Notes: generated by a model from the letters alone, not told the origin. Counted from the stretch's first letter, positions 24,613-37,315 are shown. The stretch is 64,000 nt of DNA from Brienomyrus brachyistius (GCF_023856365.1 NW_026042393.1:372001-436000), one strand, 5' to 3'. A program made the numbers and translations.

Positions 24613-25814
24613 AGCCACCCTGATCTCCACCAGCCCACATTGCTGCCCCTTCAGCCCCCAAACCACAGCTGACCGCCAGGGCACTAGAAAATCAAAGGAG
24701 GGAAACCGCGGCCGGGCTCTGACGGACCGCGGCCCCATCGGGCCCCATCGGGCCCCGCCAGCGTGGAGGCTCTCTTGGAGGTATTACGATATTAATTGCT
24801 GTTTGACATGATGCTGTTACAGTGAGCAGGGAGCATTGTGGCTTTTTACTCGGACCTGCCTTAATGGTGCAGGAACCTGACGGTGCAGAAATGCCTGCTC
24901 TGCATCCTTGCACACCGCCTGCCTGATTACATGAGTTTGCACAAGCTAGGTGCACGGGTGCAGGGCCTGCGGCAAGCAGTCAGTGCATTCAGGGGCGTGA
25001 AAATAAACCAGGAGAGGCAGGACACAGGATTTATGCTCCAACTGCATGAGACACTAACAGAGCCGCGGCACATAAACAGCCCCGCCCTGCGGAGGGCGCT
25101 CTCCTGTGTGGGGTGCGAACCTGTGTTTAACCTGGCCGCTGCCCCGGCGCCGGTCCTGCCCGCGGGTGAGGCGGAAGCCTGAGGCAGACGGGGCAGGGAG
25201 CATTACCTCAGCACATCCCCTGGGACAAGCCAGGACACACCGCTAATCCATGTGGCTAATGCTGCCTCTTCGGCGTGCACATCTACCGGGAGCCACACCT
25301 CGATTAGAGTGGGCATGTACTGTGGGTGTGGGAGCAGGGCAGGGCCGGGCAGGGCGGGGTGGGGGCGCGCTGGCCAGAGTGACCAGATGTGGGGTCAGTG
25401 GATGGGCCAAGTGACTGCAGATTGGCCAAGCTGAGGCCACAGAGTGATTGGGGGACGGCACAGCAGATGATGAGCATCCCCCTGATGTTCCAGGGGGGAG
25501 GGCGGGGGCTGGGACACACACTGCTAAAGAAATGCAGGTCGCTCTTTGTTCTTCATCATTTTCCAAGAATATGAAGTCTGATGAGGGGCCAATAACGAGA
25601 GAAACGCAGGGAGTGAAAGCTAAAGTCACACTGTTCTGGCTGTTAGATTGATCACCCTGGGCCACAGAAGGGCTCCAACTTCACATTTAACACACCGAGT
25701 GTGTGATTCAGGCTTGAAACAAGGAACTGGATTCAAAAGAAATACTAGCAGCAGGAGGCAACATGGTGGGGGTGGCTGAAGGTTGGTGTCACAGGAGCAG
25801 CTCCAGTGGGGCAG
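24613..25814. other. Unique, partly CpG-rich sequence, no gene seen
   Basis: The segment 24700-24780 is CpG-dense (ccgcggcc twice, atcgggcccc twice). It is followed by an AT-rich stretch, 'attacgatattaattgctg', a juxtaposition common in enhancers. 25070-25190 is also CpG-rich. No exon was recognised. Confidence 0.5.
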
Positions 25815-26815
25815 AGGAGAGGCTGGCGAGTGTGTGGCCTCCAGGCAGGGCAACGGAGAGGCTGGCGAGTGTGTGGCCTCCAGGCAGGGCAACGGAGAGA
25901 CTGGTGAGTGTGTGGCCTCCAGGCAGGGCAACGGAGAGACTGGCGAGTGTGTGGCCTCCAGGCAGGGCGACGGAGAGGCTGGCGAGTGTGTGGCCTCCAG
26001 GCAGGGCAACAGAGAGACTGGCGAGTGTGTGGCCTCCAGGCAGGGCAACGGAGAGGCTGGCGAGTGTGTGGCCTCCAGGCAGGGCAACGGAGAGACTGGT
26101 GAGTGTGTGGCCTCCAGGCAGGGCAACGGAGAGACTGGTGAGTGTGTGGCCTCCAGGCAGGGCAACGGAGAGGCTGGTGAGTGTGTGGCCTCCAGGCAGG
26201 GCAATGGAGAGACTGGCGAGTGTGTGGCCTCCAGGCAGGGCAACAGAGAGACTGGCGAGTGTGTGGCCTCCAGGCAGGGCGACGGAGAGGCTGGCGAGTG
26301 TGTGGCCTCCAGGCAGGGCAACAGAGAGACTGGCGAGTGTGTGGCCTCCAGGCAGGGCAACGGAGAGGCTGGCGAGTGTGTGGCCTCCAGGCAGGGCAAC
26401 AGAGAGACTGGTGAGTGTGTGGCCTCCAGGCAGGGCAACGGAGAGGCTGGCGAGTGTGTGGCCTCCAGGCAGGGCAACAGAGAGACTGGCGAGTGTGTGG
26501 CCTCCAGGCAGGGCAACGGAGAGACTGGCGAGTGTGTGGCCTCCAGGCAGGGCAACAGAGAGACTGGCGAGTGTGTGGCCTCCAGGCAGGGCGACGGAGA
26601 GACTGGCGAGTGTGTGGCCTCCAGGCAGGGCAACAGAGAGACTGGCGAGTGTGTGGCCTCCAGGCAGGGCAACGGAGAGACTGGCGAGTGTGTGGCCTCC
26701 AGGCAGGGCGACGGAGAGGCTGGCGAGTGTGTGGCCTCCAGGCAGGGCAACGGAGAGACTGACAAGTACGTGACCTTCAGACGGGACGGCGGAGAGGCAG
26801 GCGAACGCAGCCTTT
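25815..26815. repeat. Minisatellite, 39-bp unit, about 25 copies
   Basis: The unit contains gagtgtgtggcctccaggca and gggcaacggagagactggc, encoding G-E-C-V-A-S-R-Q-G-N-G-E-T in one frame. Variants alternate between gagaggctgg and gagagactgg, and between caacgg, caacag and cgacgg. The last unit (26760-26812) is diverged. 39 divides by three and stops are absent, hence frames of 336-409 codons on both strands. Confidence 0.97.
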
Positions 26816-27430
26816 GAGCGGGGAGCTGCAGGCTGTGCTGACGTGTTCCCCCCATGCAGGCGGTATTTTCAGAATCAGCACACTCATTAAAAACAATCAG
26901 TCAATCATTAATCTGGAAAAACAGAGTAATTAATGTTTCCTGTTTGGGACGCCGCTGCAGTGTTTACATTCGTAGAAGTTAAAAGCTTCGTTATTTAGCA
27001 AACATCCTTTTGCACTCGTTCATTAAGTGCTGTTTCTGTTCGCCATGGCTGCCCTCGCTGCTAATGAAAGGGGTCTGTGGAGTCCTACCCACCAGCAGCA
27101 CGCAACCAGTCACACATCCAAATGGGATCCAGAGCCAGAGCCAGAGCCAGGCCTGCACGGGTGCCGGGCGTCTGCTGAGCAGTAGAAATGTGACGTGCTG
27201 CCCCCAGCCACAGCACCCCCACCTGGACAAAGACTGAGACGATACACTTTCAATGCTCTTTTGCTCCAGCTGTTTTTCCAGAATAAATGAACGAACCCAG
27301 AGGCAGCAGCCCCCCCAGCACCTCGACCTGCTCCGATTGGCCATGATAGAAGGCTCTCTGTGACATGGGGGCAATCAGATTACACCCGGGGAGTGCAGAG
27401 AGGTGCATTCTGTCCTGGGGGGCTGAGGGA
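26816..27430. other. Unique sequence with AT-rich island
   Basis: 26870-27010 is an AT-rich island with TGTTTAC, homeodomain-like ATTAAT/TAATTAAT and GCAAACA cores, a plausible regulatory element. The rest is unique, with no exon recognised. Confidence 0.5.
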
Positions 27431-28010
27431 GATTCAAGATTCTTTAATTGTCACATACATAATCATACAAAGTATGACATGTAATGAAATGCATCCTGAA
27501 CTGCTCTTTTTTAGACTGTGCAAGTTAAAATCCAATTATGTAAACTGGTAAAGGTGCAAAAAGCTAAAAGTGCAAGCAGTGACCAGTGTGACCAGTGACC
27601 AGTGCGGATATGGTGGGGGTACAAGAGCACAGTGTACATCAGGGTGTGAGGTGCAGTGGCATGTGCAGGTTCAGGAACTTTATGGCCTGGGGGTACAAGA
27701 GCACAGTGTACATCAGGGTGTGAGGTGCAGTGGCATGTGCAGGTTCAGGAACCTTATGGCCTGGGGGTAGAATATCCTCCTAAGCCTCTCAGTCCTGGCC
27801 ATGATGTTCCTGAGACTCTTTCCTGATTTCAGAAGCTGGAACAGGCTGTTGTTGGGGTGGGATGTGTCCTTCATTATTCTGAAGGCCCTGCTTCTACATC
27901 TCTTGATGTAAATGTCCTGAAGAGATGGAAGGGCCGACCTGCAGCAGCGTTCTGCTATATGGATCACCCTCTGGAGGGCTTTTCGATCCTGAACACAGCT
28001 ATAGGGAACA
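27431..28010 (-). mobile_element. 5'-truncated non-LTR retrotransposon (LINE) 3' end
   Basis: On the minus strand this reads a C-terminal coding remnant with CVQDRKALQRV, then SLQDIYIKRCRSRAFRI, then SHPNNSLFQLLKSGK. This is the typical post-reverse-transcriptase tail of fish LINEs. A 3' UTR follows, ending in 'gtgacaattaaagaatc'. The copy is severely 5'-truncated (about 580 bp). It contains an internal 74-bp tandem duplication at 27615-27765. The clade was not determined from sequence alone. Confidence 0.8.
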
Positions 28011-31000
28011 CAGATGGAGGCATAAATGGAGAGATGGAGAAGACAGACAAAAGACAGGTGGGGAGGGAGGTGTGTGGTCAAGCACGTGAAGGGCTGCAGG
28101 CGGAGGCACCGAGGGCCTGGAGGCTCAGCCTGGGGGGGGCCTGTATCTTTGGAGGTCGTGGGGTGGGACTGTGGCAGGCACAGGGCAGGAAGCAGCTCTG
28201 GAGAGCAACAGACACAGAGGCATCCTACGATGCCGCCCAGCTCTCTACAGCGACAGCGTGGCAGGCCGCAGGGAGCACCCCGCCCAGCCCACCCCCCCCA
28301 ACAGACAATCTGCCCCTGAAAATGGCTGAGCTGCTGAGGGAAGCGGCTCTTAATGCAATTTCTGAGCGCCTTTATAAGCTGTAAGTGCTGGAGATGAAGT
28401 GAGCCGACCAGCAACCAGATAAACAGAGAGTTACTCCTGTTAAGCTGTTTAAACTGTCAATCGCTGGTGAGGGAGGTGGCACAACAGGCCGGTGGCTGGG
28501 GGACACGCTAAAAACTGCTCATTCCTGCAAGCCTGCGGCACCCTCCTGCCCCCGCCATCCCTGAGCCATAAACCCAGCCACCAACAAAACTCCGCAGGTC
28601 AGCTGAGGCTGCACTGGTTGGCGGGACGGGTTTGGTTTAGGGCTTGGGCACAGCTGGCGGTGGGGGGGGGGATGTTTTCCACCACCTCCCTGGGTGGCCC
28701 TGCTTTAGGTAGCCCAGCCAACACGGCGGCCGGCACCCCTGCCCCCCCCACAGCCACTGCTATGAGGGCTCCTGCTCGATAGACCAACCCGGAAGTGGGA
28801 AGATCTGTGGAATCTCGGCAATCAGATCCAGGAAAAACCAGACGGGAAACAGAGGAACGTCTTACTGCCTTGGCAGAAACTGAAGGTTAGGGGGGGACTA
28901 GGTTTCAAGCTGTGGTCTTCTGAAGCAGAGTCAGGGAATGCGGGGGGCAGGGACATGCACACAGATGCAGCTGCCTGTGATGGATTCCCCCCCCCCCCAT
29001 GTAAGATCAAACCTAAGTAAGATATCTCTGTCTGCTGGGGAGGAGGGGCAGTTTTCCTGCTTCTGGAACAGATCGGAACAGACCCAGTGCCTTCAATCTG
29101 TCCCACTTCGAGCCTCAAACCCAGGACAAGTGGCTAAAAATAAACATACATATGTGCTCATCTGTTGTGTGCCTGGTGTGTGTAACCTGACAGCAGGTGT
29201 CCAGTCAAATTGCAGAACCTATTTGGTGTAACGTCACTGGCTGTACCACATATACCACCCCACTCCCCCGCATTCAGCTTGCTGTCTGATTGGATGTGAT
29301 TAATATTTTTAGAGCCAGTTAGTGAGAGTCACTTACTGACGAGGATGTGGGGGGGCTGTCTATCATCCCCTGCTGCTTAAATGAGAGCATTAAAAGCAGC
29401 CGTTTGTTAGGAGCAACGCGGGGATTCCCCAGGGCGTCCCCAGCTGTTCGTACAGTGCGTGCTCTGGCACATGTGACCGCCTGACCCGGGCTCTATAATG
29501 GCCATGTTAATGTACGAGCACAGACGGGTGTACGTGGGCCCGCGGGCCGCTTAATGGCCAGGGCCAGAGGCTGCCGAGCTGCGCTGCGCCGATCCTCCGG
29601 CTGCGGGGGATGAGTAATGCAAGCGCCATGTATAATGCATGTCCTGCGACAGCCGCCGAGGCACGTCGAGGCAGCAGCAGCCAGCAGGCCCTGGCTCTCC
29701 TACGTCTGACGGGGCAGTTACTTAAGACAGCCCGGGCACCTTGACAGGGACGCAGAGGCCCTCGTTATGGAAGAATTGATTTTGTCATCTTTTCATCCTG
29801 AGCAGTGTGTGGCCCCCACAGGGGCCCCAGGTGGGCCGCGCACAGGACAGAGCCTGTACTGTGATCTCCATAAATAATAAATACTGTTTATCAGTGTAGT
29901 TTTCCTATTTGACCCCTGGGTTTACTGTGGAAACTGCAGCTGTCTGCCATGGGGGTGATGGATGGCGTCTGCTCTGTGATGTGATGGACCATCACTGTTC
30001 AGGGACCCTCTTGTCAGTGATCACTGACCATTGCCCAATCAGTGGGTAGGACTCAGGCATACACTCCTTCAGGTTGCTCATCTCGTCTCGCGCAGGACCA
30101 AGGCTGTACTTTGGGCCTCACCTGTCCCCAGAAGACTTAGAGAGGTTCTTTATTTTGAAAGTTAGAGTAAGAGTTCCTCAGTACGGAAGTGAGGGTGGGT
30201 AGAAGTTTTTCAGTCTAAAACTGTGATTTCTTGAGTCTGGAAATCACAGTAGGTGGAGGTTCTTCTGTCTGGCAGTTATAATAGATAGGGGCTATTCAGT
30301 CTAAAAATTAGAGCAAGTAGAAGTGCTTCAGACTGGAAGTGACAGTAGGTTGAGGTTTTACAATCTGGAAGTGAGAGTATGTGGAGGTGTACGACATGGC
30401 CAATGGCAGGCAGCAGCCCAATGGGTTCCACCATTTTGGGGTACTGGTTTTGTAGAGATTCCAACTCTGACCCTACAAAGCAGCTCAGTCATCCTATAAA
30501 CACAAGGGCATCATTAAATACCTCAGGTTTCCCCACTTCTGTCTCTGTCTCCCCTAGCAATGGCACTGGGGGCACCAGTGGACCAGAACCTGCAGTCTGC
30601 TGTAAAAGGAGCAGCTGCCTCCTGTGTGGGTTGTGCTGGATCGGTACCAGAGACTCGGCTCCACCTTGACACGCTTGTTTCAATTAAAACCTTCATCGCC
30701 TAGCTTTGTGCAGTAGGCCCAGAGCCCTCAAGAAGACCAGGAAAGAGCTGGGACCTCCAGTGTGGCCACAACCAGGAGGGTTCCATCCATGTGGTCCTCT
30801 TTAGGGTGTCAGCAGCCCCATCCTGAGTGAAGGAGCGGAGGGAGGACTGCCATTGGTCGTTTATCTCTATCCACTTTCAATATCTGCTTATGCAAAGAGG
30901 ACCACAGCGACCTGGAGAATGTCCCAGAGAGCCTGAGGCTCTGCAGCAGCTGCCCATCACAGGCAACACACAAATTCCCAAGGGCCACGGAGAAGAGGCA

Positions 31001-31637
31001 AACTCCACTTGATATCCAAGCCATGAACAATGAGTTCACTCTGTGGTGGCCTCCAAGTGGTCAGCAAATCACCGAAACTGGTTAAACATACAAGTGCTCT
31101 AAAGAGTTATGATATAAATGTATGATATATGTAAGCAGCCCAACAAAGTGCAGGTACAGAGCACTGCTGTGACCACGCGTGACCCATGACCTTTCACCCT
31201 GACCACAAAGCCCCAACATAGGAGGGGCAGTGCCTGGTCACCTGAGGAGTATAGCGAGCCCCCAACTGAAAACTCGCAGAGCAGGAAGGTGAGGAAGCGG
31301 GGGGGGGGCACTGTGTGATCACAGATTTAAAATGGTGAATAATTCAACAACAAGATCAACCCCCCAGGCCTCCCCCCCCCCCCACACATACACTACGCTA
31401 ATGCTGTTGCTATGGCTCATGCAGGAGGAGGAAATCATTAAAGATCAATGAGGGGATCATTAGCCCCCAGGCCTGCCCCCCCGCCCGCAGTAAAAAGGCA
31501 CACCATGAGCTCACCCCGGCGGGTGGCAGCCTGATTGATTGGGGGGGGTCAGGGGTTAGCCAAGCAGAATGTGACCCAGATCACTAATGCACTTGTAACA
31601 CTTTAATGCAAGTTAAACAGAAAGAGCTTGTGGACCA
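28011..31637. other. Longest mostly unique stretch; no exon recognised
   Basis: Unique DNA with short poly-C (28987-28999) and scattered G/C runs. 29400-29760 is CpG-rich and 29860-29910 is AT-rich. 30850-31015 vaguely resembles the 'cagggtcgc..cctggagcc' fish dispersed repeat but is too decayed to name. No open frame shows a known domain. Confidence 0.5.
29400..29830. promoter_or_regulatory. CpG-rich unique island, possible enhancer or promoter
   Basis: Unlike its neighbours this segment is dense in CpG (cgcgggccgc, gctgcgctgcgccgatcc, cagccgccgaggcacgtc). It also has AT-type motifs: atgagtaatgc (AP-1-like) and 'gaattgattttgtcatc'. It might be an unmethylated regulatory island of the upstream RUNX domain. 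The evidence is composition only. Confidence 0.3.
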
Positions 31638-31677
31638 CACAGGAGAACCACCCGGACTCACACACACACACACACAC

Positions 31678-31738
<61 letters not shown>

Positions 31739-31809
31739 AGAACCACCTGGACTCGCACACGCACACACACACAGGAGAACCACCCGGACTCACACACACA
31801 CACACACAC

Positions 31810-31870
<61 letters not shown>

Positions 31871-31909
31871 AGAACCACCCGGACTCACACACACACACAC
31901 ACACACACG

Positions 31910-31949
<40 letters not shown>

Positions 31950-32025
31950 AGAACCACCTGGACTCGCACACGCACACACACACAGGAGAACCACCCGGAC
32001 TCACACACACACACACACACACACG

Positions 32026-32069
<44 letters not shown>

Positions 32070-32158
32070 AGAACCACCTGGACTCGCACACGCACACACA
32101 CACAGGAGAACCACCCGGACTCACACACACACACACACACACACGCACGCACACACAC

Positions 32159-32189
<31 letters not shown>

Positions 32190-32280
32190 GGAGAACCACC
32201 TGGACTCGCACACGCACACACACACAGGAGAACCACCCGGACTCACACACACACACACACACACACGCACGCACACACAC

Positions 32281-32319
<39 letters not shown>

Positions 32320-32410
32320 AGAACCACCTGGACTCGCACACGCACACACACACAGGAGAACCACCCGGACTCACACACACACACACACACACACACGCAC
32401 GCACACACAC

Positions 32411-32443
<33 letters not shown>

Positions 32444-32490
32444 GGAGAACCACCTGGACTCGCACACGCACACACACACGCACGTATCCT
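31638..32490. repeat. Compound (CA)n minisatellite with alternating insert
   Basis: The insert 'aggagaaccacc(c/t)ggactc' occurs 13 times, separated by (CA)n with GCAC interruptions. After the first few units, a long unit (ccgg, followed by long CA) alternates with a short unit (ctgg, followed by gcacacgcacacacacac). The alternating purine/pyrimidine sequence can favour left-handed DNA. Confidence 0.96.
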
Positions 32491-33808
32491 GTACCTCTCT
32501 GAGGTGCTGTCCTCCTTTGGACCTCCTTCCTCTTCCAGCTTCCTCACCCATTTACTTTACGTCACTGACAGACATGTTTACTGTTCCCCTGTCTTTCCCA
32601 GTTTGTTAGTTCAATGTTAAAAAAACTCTTTAAAGTACTTGAGCTTATTCTTGCAATAATAAGTCCCCTTCCTGCTTGAACACTGTCCCTCTGTGGTGTC
32701 ACCTAACACCATCCCAACGCGCCTCTGCTGAACATGCCTCCGAGCGATTAGCTTAGCTCAGCACCCCCCCCCCCCCCCCCCGAGCACTTAATCCAATCAG
32801 AATGGGATTTGGGAGCTCACAGCAGAGGCTGTCATCCCATGAACCATTCACCAGGGGGCTTCCTGAGCGTGTCAGCTTGTGTCTTGCATAGGTAAAGCCC
32901 CGGGGTGATGGGGACAGCCATGTCACACCATATAGGGCAAGACTGCAGCTCGGCACAGGCAGGCCTTCGGGGAACAATTTTGCTAATGGAAAAATGAAGG
33001 TGGCCTGATCTGCAGCCAGACGAGAGAGAGAGTTGGCCCTAATCTGGTGCTGTGAGAACACTGCCTTCCTCTGGCGCGACGCTGTCATAACACCCCCTGC
33101 CCCCACCACGCACACACACCTCCTCCCTCTCTGACAGGAAGCGCGGTCAAAGGGGGCACTAATTCAGAGCCAGTGGCCAGTATTGCAGTCCGTGGTTTTT
33201 GATTGGGTCAGGAGCCGGTATTGGCTGGGGGGTGCAGTGGTCCCATGTCTGGTTAAGCCACACCCTGATCGATGACAGGCATTACCGTTTGTTAAGTGCC
33301 CCCCTTGTCCTCGGTCAGGAACACTTAACACGGCACTGTGGTCGGCAAGCACAACCGTAATGTTGGAGGAACGTAAAATATTCATCGGTGAGGAGTTGTG
33401 GTTTTCCTCCTCAGAAACCCTAAAAGCCCATCCTGTTTGCGTCTTAACCAAACCCACAGCTGCTTCAGGGCCTTAAGAAGAGCAGGGCCAGGGCTCACTG
33501 ACCGCCGCTCGCTCTGGCCGGGACAGACACTGTCCCTATTTCCTTTGCACTTTAATGATAATCAGTAAAGTCATTTTACATTGTAAATTTGATCTGCAAA
33601 AACCTACGGAATGCAGATTTCAGAAGAAACCTCATTGAGAGGCCATTTGCTTTGTCAATATCGCTGGGAAAACCTGAAAAAGTCCAGGTCGCCTCAGCAT
33701 AAGTCACCTGACCCACCACAAAAGCGATGAGTCATTCTCATCTTGGTGCCAGTGCCGTTTAACTGCTGTTTAGTGTGCTGAAACCACCAGCATTCACACT
33801 TTGCTCCA
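32491..33808. other. Unique sequence with poly-C run
   Basis: A C-run of 18 lies at about 32764-32781. 33530-33690 is AT-rich with conserved-looking composition. No gene was recognised. Confidence 0.55.
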
Positions 33809-36800
33809 GAGGAGGCTCACAAAGCGGGGTTCCCCACAGAGAAAGACTCTGAGGCAGGGAGGGGCAGACAGAGGAGGCTCACAAAGCGGGGTTCCCCACA
33901 GAGAAAGACTCTGAGGCAGGGAGGGGCAGACAGAGGAGGCTCGCAAAGCGGGGTTCCCCACAGAGAAAGACTCTGAGGCAGGGAGGGGCAGACAGAGGAG
34001 GCTCACAAAGCGGGGTTCCCCACAGAGAAAGACTCTGAGGCAGGGAGGGGCAGACAGAGGAGGCTCACAAAGCGGGGTTCACCACAGAGAAAGAGGCTGA
34101 GGCAGGGAGGGGCAGACAGAGGAGGCTCACAAAGCGGGGTTCCCCACAGAGAAAGAGGCTGAGGCAGGGAGGGGCAGACAGAGGAGGCTCACAAAGCGGG
34201 GTTCCCCACAGAGAAAGAGGCTGAGGCAGGGAGGGGCAGACAGAGGAGGCTCACAAAGCGGGGTTCCTCACAGAGAAAGAGGCTGAGGCAGGGAGGGGCA
34301 GACAGAGGAGGCTCACAAAGCGGGGTTCCCCACAGAGAAAGAGGCTGAGGCAGGGAGGGGCAGACAGAGGAGGCTCGCAAAGCGGGGTTCCTCACAGAGA
34401 AAGAGGCTGAGGCAGGGAGGGGCAGACAGAGGAGGCTCACATAGCGGGGTTCCCCACAGAGAAAGACTCTGAGGCAGGGAGGGGCAGACAGAGGAGGCTC
34501 ACAAAGCGGGGTTCCCCACAGAGAAAGAGGCTGAGGCAGGGAGGGGCAGACAGAGGAGGCTCACAAAGCGGGGTTCCCCACAGAGAAAGAGGCTGAGGCA
34601 GGGAGGGGCAGACAGAGGAGGCTCACAAAGCGGGGTTCCCCACAGAGAAAGAGGCTGAGGCAGGGAGGGGCAGACAGAGGAGGCTCACAAAGCGGGGTTC
34701 CTCACAGAGAAAGAGGCTGAGGCAGGGAGGGGCAGACAGAGGAGGCTCACAAAGCGGGGTTCCCCACAGAGAAAGAGGCTGAGGCAGGGAGGGGCAGACA
34801 GAGGAGGCTCACAAAGCGGGGTTCCTCACAGAGAAAGAGGCTGAGGCAGGGAGGGGCAGACAGAGGAGGCTCGCAAAGCGGGGTTCCTCACAGAGAAAGA
34901 GGCTGAGGCAGGGAGGGGCAGACAGAGGAGGCTCACAAAGCGGGGTTCCTCACAGAGAAAGAGGCTGAGGCAGGGAGGGGCAGACAGAGGAGGCTCACAA
35001 AGCGGGGTTCCTCACAGAGAAAGAGGCTGAGGCAGGGAGGGGCAGACAGAGGAGGCTCACAAAGCGGGGTTCCTCACAGAGAAAGAGGCTGAGGCAGGGA
35101 GGGGCAGACAGAGGAGGCTCACATAGCGGGGTTCCTCACAGAGAAAGAGGCTGAGGCAGGGAGGGGCAGACAGAGGAGGCTCACAAAGCGGGGTTCCTCA
35201 CAGAGAAAGAGGCTGAGGCAGGGAGGGGCAGACAGAGGAGGCTCACAAAGCGGGGTTCCCCACAGAGAAAGAGGCTGAGGCAGGGAGGGGCAGACAGAGG
35301 AGGCTCGCAAAGCGGGGTTCCTCACAGAGAAAGAGGCTGAGGCAGGGAGGGGCAGACAGAGGAGGCTCACAAAGCGGGGTTCCCCACAGAGAAAGAGGCT
35401 GAGGCAGGGAGGGGCAGACAGAGGAGGCTCGCAAAGCGGGGTTCCTCACAGAGAAAGAGGCTGAGGCAGGGAGGGGCAGACAGAGGAGGCTCACAAAGCG
35501 GGGTTCCTCACAGAGAAAGAGGCTGAGGCAGGGAGGGGCAGACAGAGGAGGCTCACAAAGCGGGGTTCCCCACAGAGAAAGAGGCTGAGGCAGGGAGGGG
35601 CAGACAGAGGAGGCTCGCAAAGCGGGGTTCCTCACAGAGAAAGAGGCTGAGGCAGGGAGGGGCAGACAGAGGAGGCTCACAAAGCGGGGTTCCTCACAGA
35701 GAAAGAGGCTGAGGCAGGGAGGGGCAGACAGAGGAGGCTCACAAAGCGGGGTTCCTCACAGAGAAAGAGGCTGAGGCAGGGAGGGGCAGACAGAGGAGGC
35801 TCACAAAGCGGGGTTCCCCACAGAGAAAGAGGCTGAGGCAGGGAGGGGCAGACAGAGGAGGCTCACAAAGCGGGGTTCCCCACAGAGAAAGAGGCTGAGG
35901 CAGGGAGAGGCAGACAGAGGAGGCTCACAAAGCGGGGTTCCCCACAGAGAAAGAGGCTGAGGCAGGGAGGGGCAGACAGAGGAGGCTCGCAAAGCGGGGT
36001 TCCCCACAGAGAAAGACTCTGAGGCAGGGAGGGGCAGACAGAGGAGGCTCGCAAAGCGGGGTTCCCCACAGAGAAAGAGGCTGAGGCAGGGAGGGGCAGA
36101 CAGAGGAGGCTCACAAAGCGGGGTTCCTCACAGAGAAAGAGGCTGAGGCAGGGAGGGGCAGACAGAGGAGGCTCGCAAAGCGGGGTTCACCACAGAGAAA
36201 GAGGCTGAGGCAGGGAGGGGCAGACAGAGGAGGCTCACAAAGCGGGGTTCCCCACAGAGAAAGAGGCTGAGGCAGGGAGGGGCAGACAGAGGAGGCTCAC
36301 AAAGCGGGGTTCCCCACAGAGAAAGAGGCTGAGGCAGGGAGGGGCAGACAGAGGAGGCTCACAAAGCGGGGTTCCCCACAGAGAAAGAGGCTGAGGCAGG
36401 GAGGGGCAGACAGAGGAGGCTCACAAAGCGGGGTTCCTCACAGAGAAAGAGGCTGAGGCAGGGAGGGGCAGACAGAGGAGGCTCACAAAGCGGGGTTCCT
36501 CACAGAGAAAGAGGCTGAGGCAGGGAGGGGCAGACAGAGGAGGCTCACAAAGCGGGGTTCCTCACAGAGAAAGAGGCTGAGGCAGGGAGGGGCAGACAGA
36601 GGAGGCTCACAAAGCGGGGTTCCCCACAGAGAAAGAGGCTGAGGCAGGGAGGGGCAGACAGAGGAGGCTCACAAAGCGGGGTTCCCCACAGAGAAAGAGG
36701 CTGAGGCAGGGAGGGGCAGACAGAGGAGGGTCGCAAAGCGGGGTTCCTCACAGAGAAAGAGGCTGAGGCAGGGAGGGGCAGACAGAGGAGGCTCACAAAG

Positions 36801-37315
36801 CGGGGTTCCCCACAGAGAAAGAGGCTGAGGCAGGGAGGGGCAGACAGAGGAGGCTCGCAAAGCGGGGTTCCTCACAGAGAAAGAGGCTGAGGCAGGGAGG
36901 GGCAGACAGAGGAGGGTCGCAAAGCGGGGTTCCTCACAGAGAAAGAGGCTGAGGCAGGGAGGGGCAGACAGAGGAGGCTCGCAAAGCGGGGTTCCCCACA
37001 GAGAAAGAGGCTGAGGCAGGGAGGGGCAGACAGAGGAGGCTCGCAAAGCGGGGTTCCTCACAGAGAAAGAGGCTGAGGCAGGGAGGGGCAGACAGAGGAG
37101 GCTCACAAAGCGGGGTTCCTCACAGAGAAAGAGGCTGAGGCAGGGAGGGGCAGACAGAGGAGGCTCGCAAAGCGGGGTTCCCCACAGAGAAAGAGGCTGA
37201 GGCAGGGAGAGGCAGATGGAAGAGGCTCGCAAAGCGGGGTTCACCACAGAGAAAGAGGCTGAGGCAGGGAGAGGCAGATGGAAGAGGTTCACAGAGCACA
37301 GTTCCCCAAGGCTCG
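33809..37315. repeat. Minisatellite, 62-bp unit, about 56 copies (largest array)
   Basis: The unit contains gaggaggctcacaaagcggg, gttccccacagagaaagagg and ctgaggcagggaggggcaga. The main variable site is ggttcc(c/t)cac or ggttcaccac, with ctcacaaag versus ctcgcaaag and agactct versus agaggct. Early units share 'agactctg'. The last two units are diverged (gcagatggaagagg). Nearly identical variant runs recur 930 bp (15 units) apart, e.g. 34189-34440 versus 35119-35370. By eye about half the units keep the palindromic-type ggggttcccc. Confidence 0.98.

Noticed and set aside
25626..26855. Long open frames on both strands at the 39-bp array
   Set aside because: Both are perfect products of a stop-free 39-bp unit, and being open on both strands at once argues against coding.
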